From: an uncultured Prochlorococcus sp.
GTDB taxonomy: Bacteria > Cyanobacteriota > Cyanobacteriia > PCC-6307 > Cyanobiaceae
NCBI GenBank assembly: GCA_902518475.1
Contig: CABYGI010000003.1
Coordinates: 1-64,000, forward strand
Length of the DNA: 64,000 nucleotides
Direction of reading: 5' to 3'
Shown here: one piece after another, positions 21,436 through 30,664 of the stretch
Position numbering within the stretch: position 1 is the stretch's first letter
Layout of the letters: every line of letters begins with the position of its first letter
Notes under the pieces: generated by a model
The model's database searches: none
The model's input: the letters and a program-made list of their open reading frames with translations, nothing else
What the model was told of the DNA's origin: nothing
Position numbers and translations under genes: made by a program

Positions 21436-22959
21436 ATGGGATTGCCTTGGTATCGAGTTCACACAGTAGTTATTAATGACCCAGGTCGACTACTTGCTGT
21501 GCATCTTATGCATACTGCATTATTAGCCGGCTGGGCCGGTTCAATGGCTCTTTATGAATTAGCCATTTTTGATCCTTCTGATGCTGTTCTAAATCCAATG
21601 TGGAGACAGGGGATGTACGTTATGCCTTTCATGGCAAGACTAGGTATCACAAGTAGTTGGAATGGATGGGATATTACGGGTGCTACTGGAGTTGATCCTG
21701 GATTTTGGAGTTTTGAAGGTGTTGCAGCAGCACACATAGTATTTAGTGGCCTATTAATGTTGGCATCCATTTGGCACTGGACATACTGGGACCTAGATTT
21801 ATGGGAAGATTCAAGAACTGGTGAACCTGCTCTTGATTTACCAAGAATTTTTGGAATCCACCTTCTTTTAGCAGGACTTACATGTTTTGGTTTTGGAGCT
21901 TTTCATTGCGCAAACGTTGGGATTTGGGTTTCTGATCCTTATGGTTTAAGTGGTCATGTAGAGCCTGTAGCACCTTCCTGGGGAGCAGAAGGATTTAATC
22001 CATTCAATCCAGGAGGTATTGTAGCTAATCATATTGCGGCTGGACTCATGGGTATTATTGGAGGTATTTTTCACATCACCAATAGGCCTGGGGAAAGACT
22101 TTACAGAGCATTAAAACTTGGAAGTCTCGAAGGAGTTCTAGCTAGTGCTTTAGCTGCTGTACTATTTGTTTCCTTCGTTGTTTCAGGGACAATGTGGTAC
22201 GGTTCAGCAACTACCCCAATAGAGCTTTTTGGTCCTACCAGATATCAATGGGATTCAGGCTATTTCAAAACTGAAATTAATAGAAGAGTACAAGCTGCGA
22301 TCGACGATGGTGCCACTAAATCAGAGGCATATGCATCTATTCCAGAGAAATTAGCCTTCTATGATTATGTAGGTAATAGTCCAGCTAAAGGGGGATTATT
22401 CAGAGTTGGAGCTCTTGTTAATGGTGATGGTTTACCAACTGGATGGCAAGGTCACATTGCTTTCCAAGATAAAGAAGGTAACGAATTAGAAGTTAGAAGA
22501 ATTCCTAATTTCTTTGAAAACTTCCCTGTCATTCTTGAAGACAAAGAAGGCAATGTAAGGGCAGATATTCCATTTAGAAGAGCTGAAGCAAAGTACTCAT
22601 TTGAACAAACTGGCATTACTGCAACTATCTATGGAGGGGACCTAGATGGACAAACATTTACAGATCCTGCGGTAGTGAAAAGATTAGCTAGAAAGGCTCA
22701 ACTTGGAGAAGCATTCAAGTTTGACAGAGAGACATATAAATCCGATGGTGTATTCCGAAGTTCTCCAAGAGCATGGTTTACATATGCACATTTATGTTTC
22801 GGATTGCTATTCTTGTTTGGGCACTGGTGGCACGCTTCAAGAACTCTTTACAGAAATTCCTTTGCTGGTATTGATGCTGAGATTGGCGACCAAGTTGAAT
22901 TTGGTTTATTCAAAAAGCTTGGAGACGAGACCACAAGAAGAATCCCTGGCAGGGTTTAA
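21436..22959 (+). CDS. psbB: photosystem II CP47 chlorophyll-binding protein (PsbB)
   Basis: 507 residues, the usual CP47 length. It starts [19 protein letters not shown] and has six membrane helices with chlorophyll-ligand histidines (for example [34 protein letters not shown]). A large lumenal loop lies between helices 5 and 6 (about 260-440). CP47 is a core antenna of PSII. The 222-base upstream gap to the divergent ferredoxin holds its promoter. psbT follows. Confidence 0.99.
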   Translation: MGLPWYRVHTVVINDPGRLLAVHLMHTALLAGWAGSMALYELAIFDPSDAVLNPMWRQGMYVMPFMARLGITSSWNGWDITGATGVDPGFWSFEGVAAAHIVFSGLLMLASIWHWTYWDLDLWEDSRTGEPALDLPRIFGIHLLLAGLTCFGFGAFHCANVGIWVSDPYGLSGHVEPVAPSWGAEGFNPFNPGGIVANHIAAGLMGIIGGIFHITNRPGERLYRALKLGSLEGVLASALAAVLFVSFVVSGTMWYGSATTPIELFGPTRYQWDSGYFKTEINRRVQAAIDDGATKSEAYASIPEKLAFYDYVGNSPAKGGLFRVGALVNGDGLPTGWQGHIAFQDKEGNELEVRRIPNFFENFPVILEDKEGNVRADIPFRRAEAKYSFEQTGITATIYGGDLDGQTFTDPAVVKRLARKAQLGEAFKFDRETYKSDGVFRSSPRAWFTYAHLCFGLLFLFGHWWHASRTLYRNSFAGIDAEIGDQVEFGLFKKLGDETTRRIPGRV

Positions 22960-22982
22960 ACAAAACTTTATTACTTAATCTT

Positions 22983-23081
22983 ATGGAAGCTTTCGCTTAC
23001 GTTCTTATTCTAACTCTTGCAGTTGTAACATTATTCTTTGCTGTCGCCTTTAGAGACCCACCTAAATTTGACAGAAAATGA
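22983..23081 (+). CDS. psbT: photosystem II reaction centre protein PsbT
   Basis: 32 residues from ATG at 22983 to TGA at 23079-23081. The sequence [20 protein letters not shown] followed by [12 protein letters not shown] is a clear PsbT: one membrane helix with the conserved FRDPPK stromal tail. PsbT sits near the acceptor side of PSII and helps repair. It is co-transcribed with psbB, 23 bases downstream, and a terminator follows. Confidence 0.96.
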   Translation: MEAFAYVLILTLAVVTLFFAVAFRDPPKFDRK

Positions 23082-23089
23082 ACCAAGAA

Positions 23090-23117
23090 AAAAACCTCTT
23101 TAACAAGAGGTTTTTTT
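23090..23117 (+). terminator. rho-independent terminator after psbBT
   Basis: The sequence AAAACCTCTT - TAAC - AAGAGGTTTTTTTT forms a strong hairpin with a T-run. It lies 8 bases after psbT and separates psbBT from nrdR. Confidence 0.9.
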
Positions 23118-23177
23118 TACTTTTCATAATTAAGATATTACTCTACTATTAGGGTTGAAGTGCATTTTTTTTACCAC

Positions 23178-23657
23178 ATGCAGTGTCCAACCTGTCAAAA
23201 CACAGATAGCAGAGTTTTGGAATCAAGATCTGCTGATAGTGGTAAAAGTGTTCGAAGAAGAAGAGAGTGCTTAAATTGCAGCTTTAGATTTACAACTTAT
23301 GAAAGAGTGGAAACAATGCCAGTTTCAGTTATAAAGAAAGACGGTGGCAGAGAATTATTTGATAAACAAAAATTATTTACTGGCATATCAAGGGCATGCG
23401 AAAAGACAAACTTCACTAGTGAAGCGATTATTAATTTCGTAGATGGAATTGAATCACAAATCATTCAAGACTCTAATAAAGATATTAAATCTTCACAAAT
23501 CGGAGAATTAATACTTAAAAATCTTAGAAAAGAAAACGAAGTCGCTTATATAAGATACGCCTCAGTTTACAGAAAATTTAATGGGGTAAAAGATTTTATT
23601 TCAACTCTTGAATCTCTTAAGGGAAGTTCAAAAAACCAATTAGCATCAATTTCATAA
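23178..23657 (+). CDS. nrdR: transcriptional repressor NrdR
   Basis: With ATG at 23178 (a GTG at 23160 would add six residues), the protein has 159 residues and starts MQCPTC as expected. The zinc ribbon uses Cys3, Cys6, Cys31 and Cys34. An ATP-cone follows (about 46-136; [16 protein letters not shown]). NrdR senses dATP/ATP and represses ribonucleotide reductase genes. No nrd gene is adjacent. The next gene is rpsA. Confidence 0.95.
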   Translation: MQCPTCQNTDSRVLESRSADSGKSVRRRRECLNCSFRFTTYERVETMPVSVIKKDGGRELFDKQKLFTGISRACEKTNFTSEAIINFVDGIESQIIQDSNKDIKSSQIGELILKNLRKENEVAYIRYASVYRKFNGVKDFISTLESLKGSSKNQLASIS

Positions 23658-23765
23658 AATTCAGCATCTTAAAGTGTAGAATACATAACACAAATGTTTT
23701 TGCTATTGGTTTGCAGGCTAGTAGCATTCCTTTCTAACTACCTTAGGTAGTCTGCGATACAACAA

Positions 23766-24857
23766 ATGAACGAAAATTCTTCCCAAACCATTAAAGAACT
23801 TTCTGAGGATCAAGAAATTAAAAATTCGTCTGAGTTAGACAATGATTCAGCATCTCAAAATGAGGAAGATTTATCATTTGAGAAGAGCGATATACCTTCA
23901 GCAGATTCTTCCTCTAGCAGAACAAATTCGGATTTTGACAACGCAGGATTCACTCAAGAAGAATTCGCATCACTTTTGGGTAAGTATGACTATAATTTTA
24001 AACCTGGTGATTTAGTTAAAGGTACTGTTTTTGCTCTAGAGCCCAAAGGGGCCATGATTGATATAGGGGCAAAAACAGCTGCTTTTATGCCAGTTCAGGA
24101 GGTTTCAATTAATAGAGTTGAAGGACTTAATGATGTTTTACAACCCGCCGAAAGTAGAGAATTTTTCATAATGAGTGAGGAAAATGAAGATGGCCAATTA
24201 GCCCTCTCCATTAGAAGAATTGAATATCAGAGAGCATGGGAAAGGGTAAGACAACTTCAAAAAGAAGATGCAACTATATATTCTGAAGTTTTTGCAACAA
24301 ATAGAGGCGGAGCTCTTGTTAGGGTAGAGGGCTTGAGAGGTTTTATCCCGGGCTCTCATATAAGTGCTCGAAAAATTAAAGATGACTTAGAAGGTGAATA
24401 TTTACCTTTAAAATTTCTTGAAGTTGATGAAGAGAGAAATAGATTAGTACTAAGTCATAGAAGAGCTTTGGTTGAGAAAAAAATGAACCGACTTGAGGTA
24501 GGTGAAGTTGTTGTTGGTTCTGTAAAAGGTATTAAACCTTATGGAGCCTTTATTGATATTGGTGGAGTTAGTGGTCTATTGCACATTTCCGAAATTAGCC
24601 ATGAACATATTGAGACTCCTCATAATGTTTTAAATGTTAGTGACCAGATGAAAGTTATGATAATTGACCTTGATTCAGAAAGAGGGCGAATTTCATTATC
24701 TACTAAAGCACTTGAACCTGAACCAGGCGATATGCTAACTGACCCTCAAAAAGTTTTTAATAAAGCTGAAGAAATGGCTGCGAAATATAAACAAATGTTA
24801 TTTGAACAAACTGACGATAACGAAGAAATCCCAACAGCTTCAGCTGAAACAGTATAA
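23766..24857 (+). CDS. rpsA: 30S ribosomal protein S1, three S1 domains
   Basis: 363 residues. A Ser/Glu/Asp-rich N-terminal extension (1-65) precedes S1 repeats at about 78-150 (FKPGDLVKGTVFALEPKGAMIDIGAK), 165-235 and 238-315 (LEVGEVVVGSVKGIKPYGAFIDIG). The short, three-domain form is usual for cyanobacteria. S1 helps mRNA binding to the 30S subunit. The C-terminal acidic tail is short. It stands alone between nrdR and metK. Confidence 0.95.
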   Translation: MNENSSQTIKELSEDQEIKNSSELDNDSASQNEEDLSFEKSDIPSADSSSSRTNSDFDNAGFTQEEFASLLGKYDYNFKPGDLVKGTVFALEPKGAMIDIGAKTAAFMPVQEVSINRVEGLNDVLQPAESREFFIMSEENEDGQLALSIRRIEYQRAWERVRQLQKEDATIYSEVFATNRGGALVRVEGLRGFIPGSHISARKIKDDLEGEYLPLKFLEVDEERNRLVLSHRRALVEKKMNRLEVGEVVVGSVKGIKPYGAFIDIGGVSGLLHISEISHEHIETPHNVLNVSDQMKVMIIDLDSERGRISLSTKALEPEPGDMLTDPQKVFNKAEEMAAKYKQMLFEQTDDNEEIPTASAETV

Positions 24858-24995
24858 CTTCACTTATTTATTTTGTTCAAGAAATATAGGAACTTAAGCC
24901 TAATAATCCCTACACAAGTATTTTTAAATTTACAATAATTGATTTGTAACGATACTCTAATTTAAGATACATTCTAATTTCAAAATTATTTATAA

Positions 24996-26237
24996 ATGAG
25001 TGATTTCATTTTCACTTCAGAATCAGTAACTGAAGGTCATCCTGACAAAATATGTGATCAAATAAGTGACGCTGTTTTAGATGCTTTATTAACAGAAGAT
25101 CCAGAAAGCAGAGTTGCATGCGAAACTGTTGTTAACACGGGTCTTTGTTTACTTACTGGAGAAATAACTTCAAAAGCAAAAGTCGATTATATAACACTTG
25201 TTAGAAATGTAATTAAAGAAATTGGATATGAAGGCTATAAGGCAGGGGGTTTTGACGCAAATAGTTGTGCGGTTTTAGTAGCACTTGACGAGCAATCACC
25301 AGATATTTCTCAAGGTGTAAACGAAGCAGATGATGTTAACGATGATTTGGAAGATAATACCGGAGCTGGCGACCAAGGCATAATGTTCGGCTATGCATGC
25401 GATGAGACACCTGAATTAATGCCCTTACCGATTAGCTTGGCTCATAGATTAGCCATTCAACTTGCTAAGGTAAGGCATGAAAACGTACTTAATTATCTAC
25501 TCCCTGATGGTAAAACTCAAGTAAGCATTGATTACGAAAAAGGTTTACCAGTCTCTATTAATACAATCTTAATTTCAACTCAACATAATCCTGAGATAGA
25601 TGGAATATCAAATGAAGAAGAAATTCGTCAAAGAATAAAAGAAGATTTATGGAAGCATGTTGTAATTCCTGCTACTGAAGATTTAGAAATCAAACCAAAC
25701 ATTATCAACACAAGATTTCTAGTGAATCCCACGGGCAAATTTGTTGTAGGGGGGCCGCAAGGAGATGCCGGACTTACTGGAAGAAAAATTATTGTAGATA
25801 CTTATGGGGGGTACGCAAGACATGGAGGAGGGGCATTTTCGGGTAAAGATCCCACAAAAGTAGATAGATCAGCTGCTTATGCAGCACGTTATGTAGCTAA
25901 AAGTATAGTTAAGGCAAAATTAGCAAAAAAGGCAGAAGTACAATTAAGTTATGCAATTGGAGTTGCAAAACCGATTTCCATTCTTGTTGAAACTTTTAAT
26001 ACTGGCGTTATTTCACAAGCTAATTTAACTGAGCTAATTAAAAAGTACTTTGATTTAAGACCGGCAGCAATTATAAAAGAATTTGACCTAAGAAATCTAC
26101 CCCAAAAAATGGGTGGTAAATTTTTCAGAAAGACTGCATCCTATGGACATTTTGGCAGAAGAGATCTTGATCTCCCTTGGGAAAAGGTAGAAGAAAAAGC
26201 AGCCCAATTAGCGGAAGCTTCCAAAGTGTTTTTATAA
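24996..26237 (+). CDS. metK: S-adenosylmethionine synthetase (MetK)
   Basis: 413 residues. Family signatures: [17 protein letters not shown] (about 9-25), [12 protein letters not shown] near 122 and [22 protein letters not shown] near 272-293. The enzyme joins ATP and methionine to make SAM. No SAM riboswitch is visible in the 138-base upstream gap. The sugar kinase gene follows at 12 bases. Confidence 0.98.
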   Translation: MSDFIFTSESVTEGHPDKICDQISDAVLDALLTEDPESRVACETVVNTGLCLLTGEITSKAKVDYITLVRNVIKEIGYEGYKAGGFDANSCAVLVALDEQSPDISQGVNEADDVNDDLEDNTGAGDQGIMFGYACDETPELMPLPISLAHRLAIQLAKVRHENVLNYLLPDGKTQVSIDYEKGLPVSINTILISTQHNPEIDGISNEEEIRQRIKEDLWKHVVIPATEDLEIKPNIINTRFLVNPTGKFVVGGPQGDAGLTGRKIIVDTYGGYARHGGGAFSGKDPTKVDRSAAYAARYVAKSIVKAKLAKKAEVQLSYAIGVAKPISILVETFNTGVISQANLTELIKKYFDLRPAAIIKEFDLRNLPQKMGGKFFRKTASYGHFGRRDLDLPWEKVEEKAAQLAEASKVFL

Positions 26238-26249
26238 AATATTTATTTT

Positions 26250-27479
26250 ATGCCAGATAATTTTTATGGAGGATTAGATTTTGGAACAAGTGGTGCAAGA
26301 ATATCAATAATTAATCTTCAAAAAAAATTAGTATATTCAAATTCAGTCCCTTATTCATGCAGCTTTAAAAATCCAAATTCTTGGATCAATTCTTGTGAAA
26401 ATCTTTTAGTTAGTTTACCTAATGAGTTAAAAATTAACCTTAATAAATTGGCTATCTCCGGCACCTCAGGGACTTTAATACCATCCAATTTACAAGGAGA
26501 GCCTATAGGAGAAGCAATTCCTTATGACCAAGCATGTAATGAACAATATATCCTTCTTGAATCCTTAGCTTCTGGAGAAGAACATCTGCAAACTCCATAC
26601 AGTAGTCTTGCTAAAGCATTAAAACTGATAAACAAATACGGTACCAATATACTTCTTCGTCATCAATCTGATTGGATCACTGGTTGGTTTTTAAAAGATT
26701 GGACTCATGGAGAAGAAGGCAATAATCTAAAACTTGGCTGGGATCTAGAAAAAGAATCATGGCCAAAAAGTTATCTCAATACTTCATGGCAAAAATGTCT
26801 ACCTCAAATTGTAAAAAGTGGGAAAATTATTGGACAAGTGAATTTTGATTTAGCAGAGAGATTTAACATGAATAAGAAGTTAATATTAATTTCAGGCACC
26901 ACTGATTCTAATGCAAGTGTAATAGCTGCAAGTTTAGGTAAAGAAGATGGTCTCACTGTTTTAGGAACAACTATTGTAGTTAAGAAAGTTATTGATAAAC
27001 CTATAAAAAAACAAGGAATTACAAACCATAGAGTAAACGGCCATTGGATATGTGGAGGGGCATCAAACGCAGGATGTGGTATCTTGTCTCAGTTCTTCTC
27101 TGATTTAGAAATAAAGGAGCTCAGTAGACAAATAAATCCGTCGAAAAATACTTCTTTAAATCTTTTACCTCTTAATAGTAAAGGAGAGAGATTTCCTGTT
27201 AATGATTCTAATTTAAAGCCGATACTTGGTCCAAGGCCAGTAAGCGACTCACTTTATCTACATGCATTATTCGAGGGGCTAGCCAAGATCGAATTGAAAG
27301 GATGGGAAAAACTTAGCGAAATAACAGGTTCCCTTCCAAAAAAAATTATTACTATTGGTGGAGGTTCAAAAAACCCACAATGGAGAAAAATAAGAGAAAA
27401 AATTATTAATATACCAATAGTTTCCTGTAAAAAAACTACTTCATTTGGCACTGCCTTATTAGCGATTAATGCAAAATAA
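26250..27479 (+). CDS. FGGY-family carbohydrate kinase
   Basis: 409 residues, shorter than most FGGY kinases (about 500). The N-terminal DFGTSGARISII and the nucleotide-binding ISGTTDSNASVIAASLG and TIGGGSKNPQWRKI segments are present, so both actin-like lobes exist. The substrate is unknown: xylulose- and ribulose-kinase-like branches share these motifs. It is directly downstream of metK, 12 bases, but a functional link is not evident. tRNA-Phe follows. Confidence 0.85.
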   Translation: MPDNFYGGLDFGTSGARISIINLQKKLVYSNSVPYSCSFKNPNSWINSCENLLVSLPNELKINLNKLAISGTSGTLIPSNLQGEPIGEAIPYDQACNEQYILLESLASGEEHLQTPYSSLAKALKLINKYGTNILLRHQSDWITGWFLKDWTHGEEGNNLKLGWDLEKESWPKSYLNTSWQKCLPQIVKSGKIIGQVNFDLAERFNMNKKLILISGTTDSNASVIAASLGKEDGLTVLGTTIVVKKVIDKPIKKQGITNHRVNGHWICGGASNAGCGILSQFFSDLEIKELSRQINPSKNTSLNLLPLNSKGERFPVNDSNLKPILGPRPVSDSLYLHALFEGLAKIELKGWEKLSEITGSLPKKIITIGGGSKNPQWRKIREKIINIPIVSCKKTTSFGTALLAINAK

Positions 27480-27570
27480 TAGTTTTTGGGAATATTTGAT
27501 GAAGATATAAAATTTTTAATGAAAAGGGTTTCACAAACTACACATCGTAATTTAAAGTATATAGGTTAGA

Positions 27571-27643
27571 GCCGGGATAGCTCAGTTGGTAGAGCAGGCG
27601 ACTGAAAATCGCCGTGTCCCCAGTTCAAATCTGGGTCCTGGCA
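27571..27643 (+). tRNA. tRNA-Phe (anticodon GAA)
   Basis: 73 bases. Acceptor stem GCCGGGA against TCCTGGC (one G-T), discriminator A. Anticodon arm GGCGA-CTGAAAA-TCGCC gives GAA; the T arm has AGTTCAAAT. CCA is not encoded. Confidence 0.96.
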
Positions 27644-27648
27644 CCTTT

Positions 27649-27673
27649 AAAACCCTGTTCTAGACAGGGTTTT
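27649..27673 (+). terminator. terminator after tRNA-Phe
   Basis: AAAACCCTGT - TCTAG - ACAGGGTTTT: a 10-base perfect stem with a T-run, 5 bases after the tRNA. By symmetry it may also work on the minus strand for the secreted-protein gene at 27733. Confidence 0.85.
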
Positions 27674-27732
27674 ATACTTTCATATCATTGAGAACCCCTA
27701 GTTTTTTTCGTATTTTTTATAACTTAAGATTT

Positions 27733-28152
27733 TTAGTTTTCGACTCTGCAGACTTGACCAATAATGCCCAAAATCAGTTTATCTCCATTTGGATCTTGCC
27801 AATTAGCTAAATCATTGAAATTACTATTTCCTTCATCTATTGAGACATCAACATCTCTAAATGATTTTTCAAAACAATTTATATCCATTGTATAGAGAAT
27901 ATCCTGAGTAATTTCACTTTTTGTTTTGGGAATAAATTTACTCAATACTCTTACAGAACCATCCTCATTCCTTTTTATACTTTTCCTATCCCATAACTGC
28001 TCTCCGTATTCACTTTTAGGGACTCCAACCCATTCATGAGGCAAAGCTTCTGATTTTTTTATTGAAATACAAAAGAAAACAATAATCGAAAGGACTAAAT
28101 TAAATATATTCCTAAAAAATATTGAATTAACTTTATATTTAGAATTAATCAT
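27733..28152 (-). CDS. secreted protein of unknown function, surface-adhesin-E-like pattern
   Basis: 139 residues. A hydrophobic segment at about 14-30 (FNLVLSIIVFFCISI) ending in SEALP looks like a signal peptide. The mature part has W41, a YGEQLWDRKSI segment, a basic strand (VRVLSKFIPK), and two Cys (about 113, 135) that could form a disulphide. The order Trp, Tyr/Trp-D motif, 'VRV' strand and 'D-x-x-C' recalls the small bacterial family around surface-adhesin protein E; this is a weak match. Confidence 0.6.
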   Translation of the reverse strand: MINSKYKVNSIFFRNIFNLVLSIIVFFCISIKKSEALPHEWVGVPKSEYGEQLWDRKSIKRNEDGSVRVLSKFIPKTKSEITQDILYTMDINCFEKSFRDVDVSIDEGNSNFNDLANWQDPNGDKLILGIIGQVCRVEN

Positions 28153-28303
28153 GACTACTTATGGAATACAAATATTTTTTATTAGTAAGAAATATAAGAT
28201 TAAAAAAAATTTTGTAAAATTTTTTATTGATTAGTATTTCTATTATAGATAGAATCAAATATTAAATTAAGAATTTACTTCCAATAAATTTATTAGAAAA
28301 ATA

Positions 28304-28939
28304 ATGAATAAAATACAGAAATTTCTCTCAGTAGTTTTTTTTATAGCAATATTTGTTGTATTGATTTATTTAATCCAAAATTATGGGATTGAACCTCTAA
28401 GGAACAAAATAGAAAGTATGGGGATTTGGGCTCCTTTTGGAATATTCATACTCAGAGGAGTAAGTATTATTTTACCTGCCCTTCCAAGTTCAGCTTATTC
28501 TCTGCTAGCTGGTTCATTACTAGGATTTCAAAAAGGTTACATGACAATAATCTTTTCTGATATCGTTTTTTGCCAAGCTGCTTTTTTTATCGCAAGAAAT
28601 TATGGTCGAGTTCCTGTACGAAATTTAGTAGGCCCGAAAGCAATGCAAAAGATTGAAAGTTTTAATCAAAACCAGCTAGAAGAAAATTTCTTTCTTATGA
28701 CAGGTCTACTAATGACTGGCCTTTTTGATTTTCTAAGCTACGCAATTGGTATTGGAGGAACTCGCTGGAAAATATTTACTCCTGCATTATTAATAAGTCT
28801 TTTAATCAGTGACTCCATACTAGTAGCAGTAGGAGCTGGAGTTAGCCAGGGTGCAGGATTATTTCTAGGTATTGCTCTATTGGGAATGTTTGCTTTAGCG
28901 ACTATTTCAGGATTGGCAAAAAATAAAATGCCTAAATAA
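28304..28939 (+). CDS. VTT/DedA-family (TVP38/TMEM64-like) membrane protein
   Basis: 211 residues with about five membrane segments. The family core is visible: ILPALPSSAYSLLAGSLLGFQKG (about 59-81) and, after an amphipathic loop, a hydrophobic block ending GLFDFLSYAIGIGG (about 142-158). VTT proteins work in membrane lipid scrambling and envelope maintenance; the exact role here is unknown. No operon partner is clear. Confidence 0.83.
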   Translation: MNKIQKFLSVVFFIAIFVVLIYLIQNYGIEPLRNKIESMGIWAPFGIFILRGVSIILPALPSSAYSLLAGSLLGFQKGYMTIIFSDIVFCQAAFFIARNYGRVPVRNLVGPKAMQKIESFNQNQLEENFFLMTGLLMTGLFDFLSYAIGIGGTRWKIFTPALLISLLISDSILVAVGAGVSQGAGLFLGIALLGMFALATISGLAKNKMPK

Positions 28940-29055
28940 CACAACAGTTGATAATTCTGAATCAAAGATGAAAGATATGACATTTTCGCAAACAATAACT
29001 ATATAAATAATGATTCATGCAAGAATAGAAATCGATTAATTTTTAAAGTTATTAG

Positions 29056-29235
29056 ATGACTCCATTTAGACCAACTTCATATAATCGCCCTGGAGAACAA
29101 ATATCAACTACTCCTTCTGGATTAAAAGTAACTTCTGCAAAGAGATTAATGGTGGATTCAATGGTAAGAATGATACAAAAAGCAGAAAATCATTCCGTAG
29201 AAGATAAACTTGACGAAGAATCTAACAACAATTAA
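29056..29235 (+). CDS. small soluble ORF overlapping the cpeS start (59 aa)
   Basis: ATG at 29056 to TAA at 29233-29235. The product begins [15 protein letters not shown], has a central basic/hydrophobic helix ([16 protein letters not shown]) and an acidic tail ([12 protein letters not shown]). It overlaps the TTG start of cpeS by 26 bases in a different frame, implying translational coupling. It has no hydrophobic segment. I do not recognise the family; its place in the phycoerythrin remnant locus hints at a role with CpeS or CpeB. Confidence 0.6.
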   Translation: MTPFRPTSYNRPGEQISTTPSGLKVTSAKRLMVDSMVRMIQKAENHSVEDKLDEESNNN

Positions 29236-29761
29236 TCAATTCATTGATAAAAGTATAGGAGAGTGGAAATCTATTAGAAGTTCTCACACTTTAGCTTTTC
29301 AGGAATTTGAAAACTCAACTAGTAAAATAAACATAAAACATATCAACAAAAAAAATAAAAAAGTCGTTGAAATTTTTAAAAATTATAAATTCAGTTTAAA
29401 CTTAGAGAGCATAGCCATTTCTATAAACTGGCAAGCTATTAGTGATTGGGAAGATGATTATATGAGTGAAGGGGATGAAACTATTATGATTTTTTTACCC
29501 AAAGATGAATATTCAGGAATTGTTCTAAGAAATAAAGGTTATACAGAATCCTTTATTTCATCATCCAATTATTTTGTTGATGAACAAAATAATTTACACA
29601 TTAAAACTATTTATAAATCAACAGTTTCAGAAGAAAGAATTTCCTTTTTATCCACTCATGTAAGATCCAGATTTTCTACTATTAGAAATCTGGAAAATAA
29701 CTCAGTTATACAGACTTCACATACTTCAGAGATAAGAAATTTAGCTAGTTTAAAAGATTAA
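29210..29761 (+). CDS. cpeS: phycobiliprotein chromophore lyase, CpcS/CpeS family
   Basis: 183 residues starting with TTG at 29210. The family pattern is visible near the N-terminus as [15 protein letters not shown], a central INWQ ... DDY-like segment, and a late [20 protein letters not shown] strand pair: a lipocalin-type barrel. CpeS-type lyases attach phycoerythrobilin to the Cys82-type site of phycobiliproteins. The neighbouring cpeB is convergent and overlaps this gene by 17 bases at the 3' ends, so lyase and substrate are adjacent. Confidence 0.85.
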   Translation: MTKNLTTINQFIDKSIGEWKSIRSSHTLAFQEFENSTSKINIKHINKKNKKVVEIFKNYKFSLNLESIAISINWQAISDWEDDYMSEGDETIMIFLPKDEYSGIVLRNKGYTESFISSSNYFVDEQNNLHIKTIYKSTVSEERISFLSTHVRSRFSTIRNLENNSVIQTSHTSEIRNLASLKD

Positions 29762-30257
29762 TTATCCTTTCAAATTGAAACTCTGTTTCAGATATTAATT
29801 TAGGAAGAAAGTCTTTGTTTCCACTCATTTTATTAACTGTTGAATTTAAATCAGAGATAGTTGCATCTCGCATTAATTGAAAAACCCTTCTTACATTTCT
29901 TAAAGGTACCCCAAGAGCAAGATAAGTATTTTTAAGATCCTTCAAACAACTTTTTTCTAAAACTGATTCGTCATTAGAAATTAAAAGATAAGCAACAATC
30001 CTTAGGATTATTTCTCCATCTCTTAAACAAACGGACATCTTATTAGTTGTATTTAAAGATATTTTTGAATTAAGTGAATCTTGATTTTCGCAAATTATTG
30101 CTGTTACAGCGTCTGCTGCAATTGCATGTGAATTACTAGTAATTGAGCTTATTGCATCTAATCTTGAGTTTGCACTATTAATAAATTCTTTTATATTGCT
30201 TAAATCATTTAATTTCTTATCGGCTAACAATGGTTGATTATTTTTTGAAACTGACAT
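29745..30257 (-). CDS. cpeB: phycoerythrin beta subunit, reduced high-light form (CpeB)
   Basis: 170 residues. The globin-like phycobiliprotein core is clear: [17 protein letters not shown] (77-92) and [18 protein letters not shown] (106-122). Cys77 in CLRDGE corresponds to the central beta-82 bilin site; other Cys are 56 and 104. The doubly linked beta-50/61 site and the C-terminal beta-165-type Cys of ordinary phycoerythrin are not visible. This fits the single-chromophore beta subunit kept by high-light Prochlorococcus, which lacks phycobilisomes. No cpeA is next to it. Confidence 0.88.
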   Translation of the reverse strand: MSVSKNNQPLLADKKLNDLSNIKEFINSANSRLDAISSITSNSHAIAADAVTAIICENQDSLNSKISLNTTNKMSVCLRDGEIILRIVAYLLISNDESVLEKSCLKDLKNTYLALGVPLRNVRRVFQLMRDATISDLNSTVNKMSGNKDFLPKLISETEFQFERIINLLN

Positions 30258-30273
30258 TCCTGAAGTAAAAATT

Positions 30274-30289
30274 TTAAGACCGATCTTAA
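30274..30289. repeat. small inverted repeat upstream of cpeB
   Basis: TTAAGA - CCGA - TCTTAA, 16 bases upstream of the cpeB start codon (30257). Six-base arms; it could be a leader hairpin or an operator, or chance in AT-rich DNA. Confidence 0.35.
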
Positions 30290-30435
30290 GAATAATACAA
30301 AGCTAGTTAAAACAATACAATTTCAAACTTAACGCAATGCTTCTTAATTAATAACTTCATTCCAAAGTGATAGTTGAAATAAAGCAAATAAAAAAATTTT
30401 TTCCGCTAATATGAAATTACATTTTCAATAAAGTT

Positions 30436-30642
30436 TTGGATCAACAGGATTTAAAATTATCTAAGAAACTTATTTCCTCATATAAAAAGAGATTGGAAAA
30501 AGAAATTCTAGACAGAAGTCTGAAATTAAAGATGCCTCAAAATAAATTTGAAGAAATAATTAATAACAATAATGAACTTATAAATTTAAAAAAAGCGTTA
30601 GAAGATCTAGAAACGGAATCTGAATCTCATAGTAAAGTCTGA
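30436..30642 (+). CDS. small Lys/Glu-rich protein of unknown function (68 aa)
   Basis: Starts at TTG 30436. The product is highly charged and predicted helical: KLSKKLISSYKKRLEKEI, then LKLKMPQNKFEEI, then a heptad-like LINLKKALEDLETE. It may form a coiled coil. It ends 22 bases before pcrA on the same strand, suggesting a short leader gene of the helicase operon. No family is recognised. Confidence 0.55.
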   Translation: MDQQDLKLSKKLISSYKKRLEKEILDRSLKLKMPQNKFEEIINNNNELINLKKALEDLETESESHSKV

Positions 30643-30664
30643 TTTTTGAAAAACCCTTCCAAAA

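Noticed and set aside
23160-23177. GTG start for NrdR with six extra residues
   Set aside because: The family begins MxCPxC; ATG at 23178 gives this exactly.
24858-24995. SAM riboswitch upstream of metK
   Set aside because: No paired helices matching known SAM riboswitch classes are visible in this 138-base gap.
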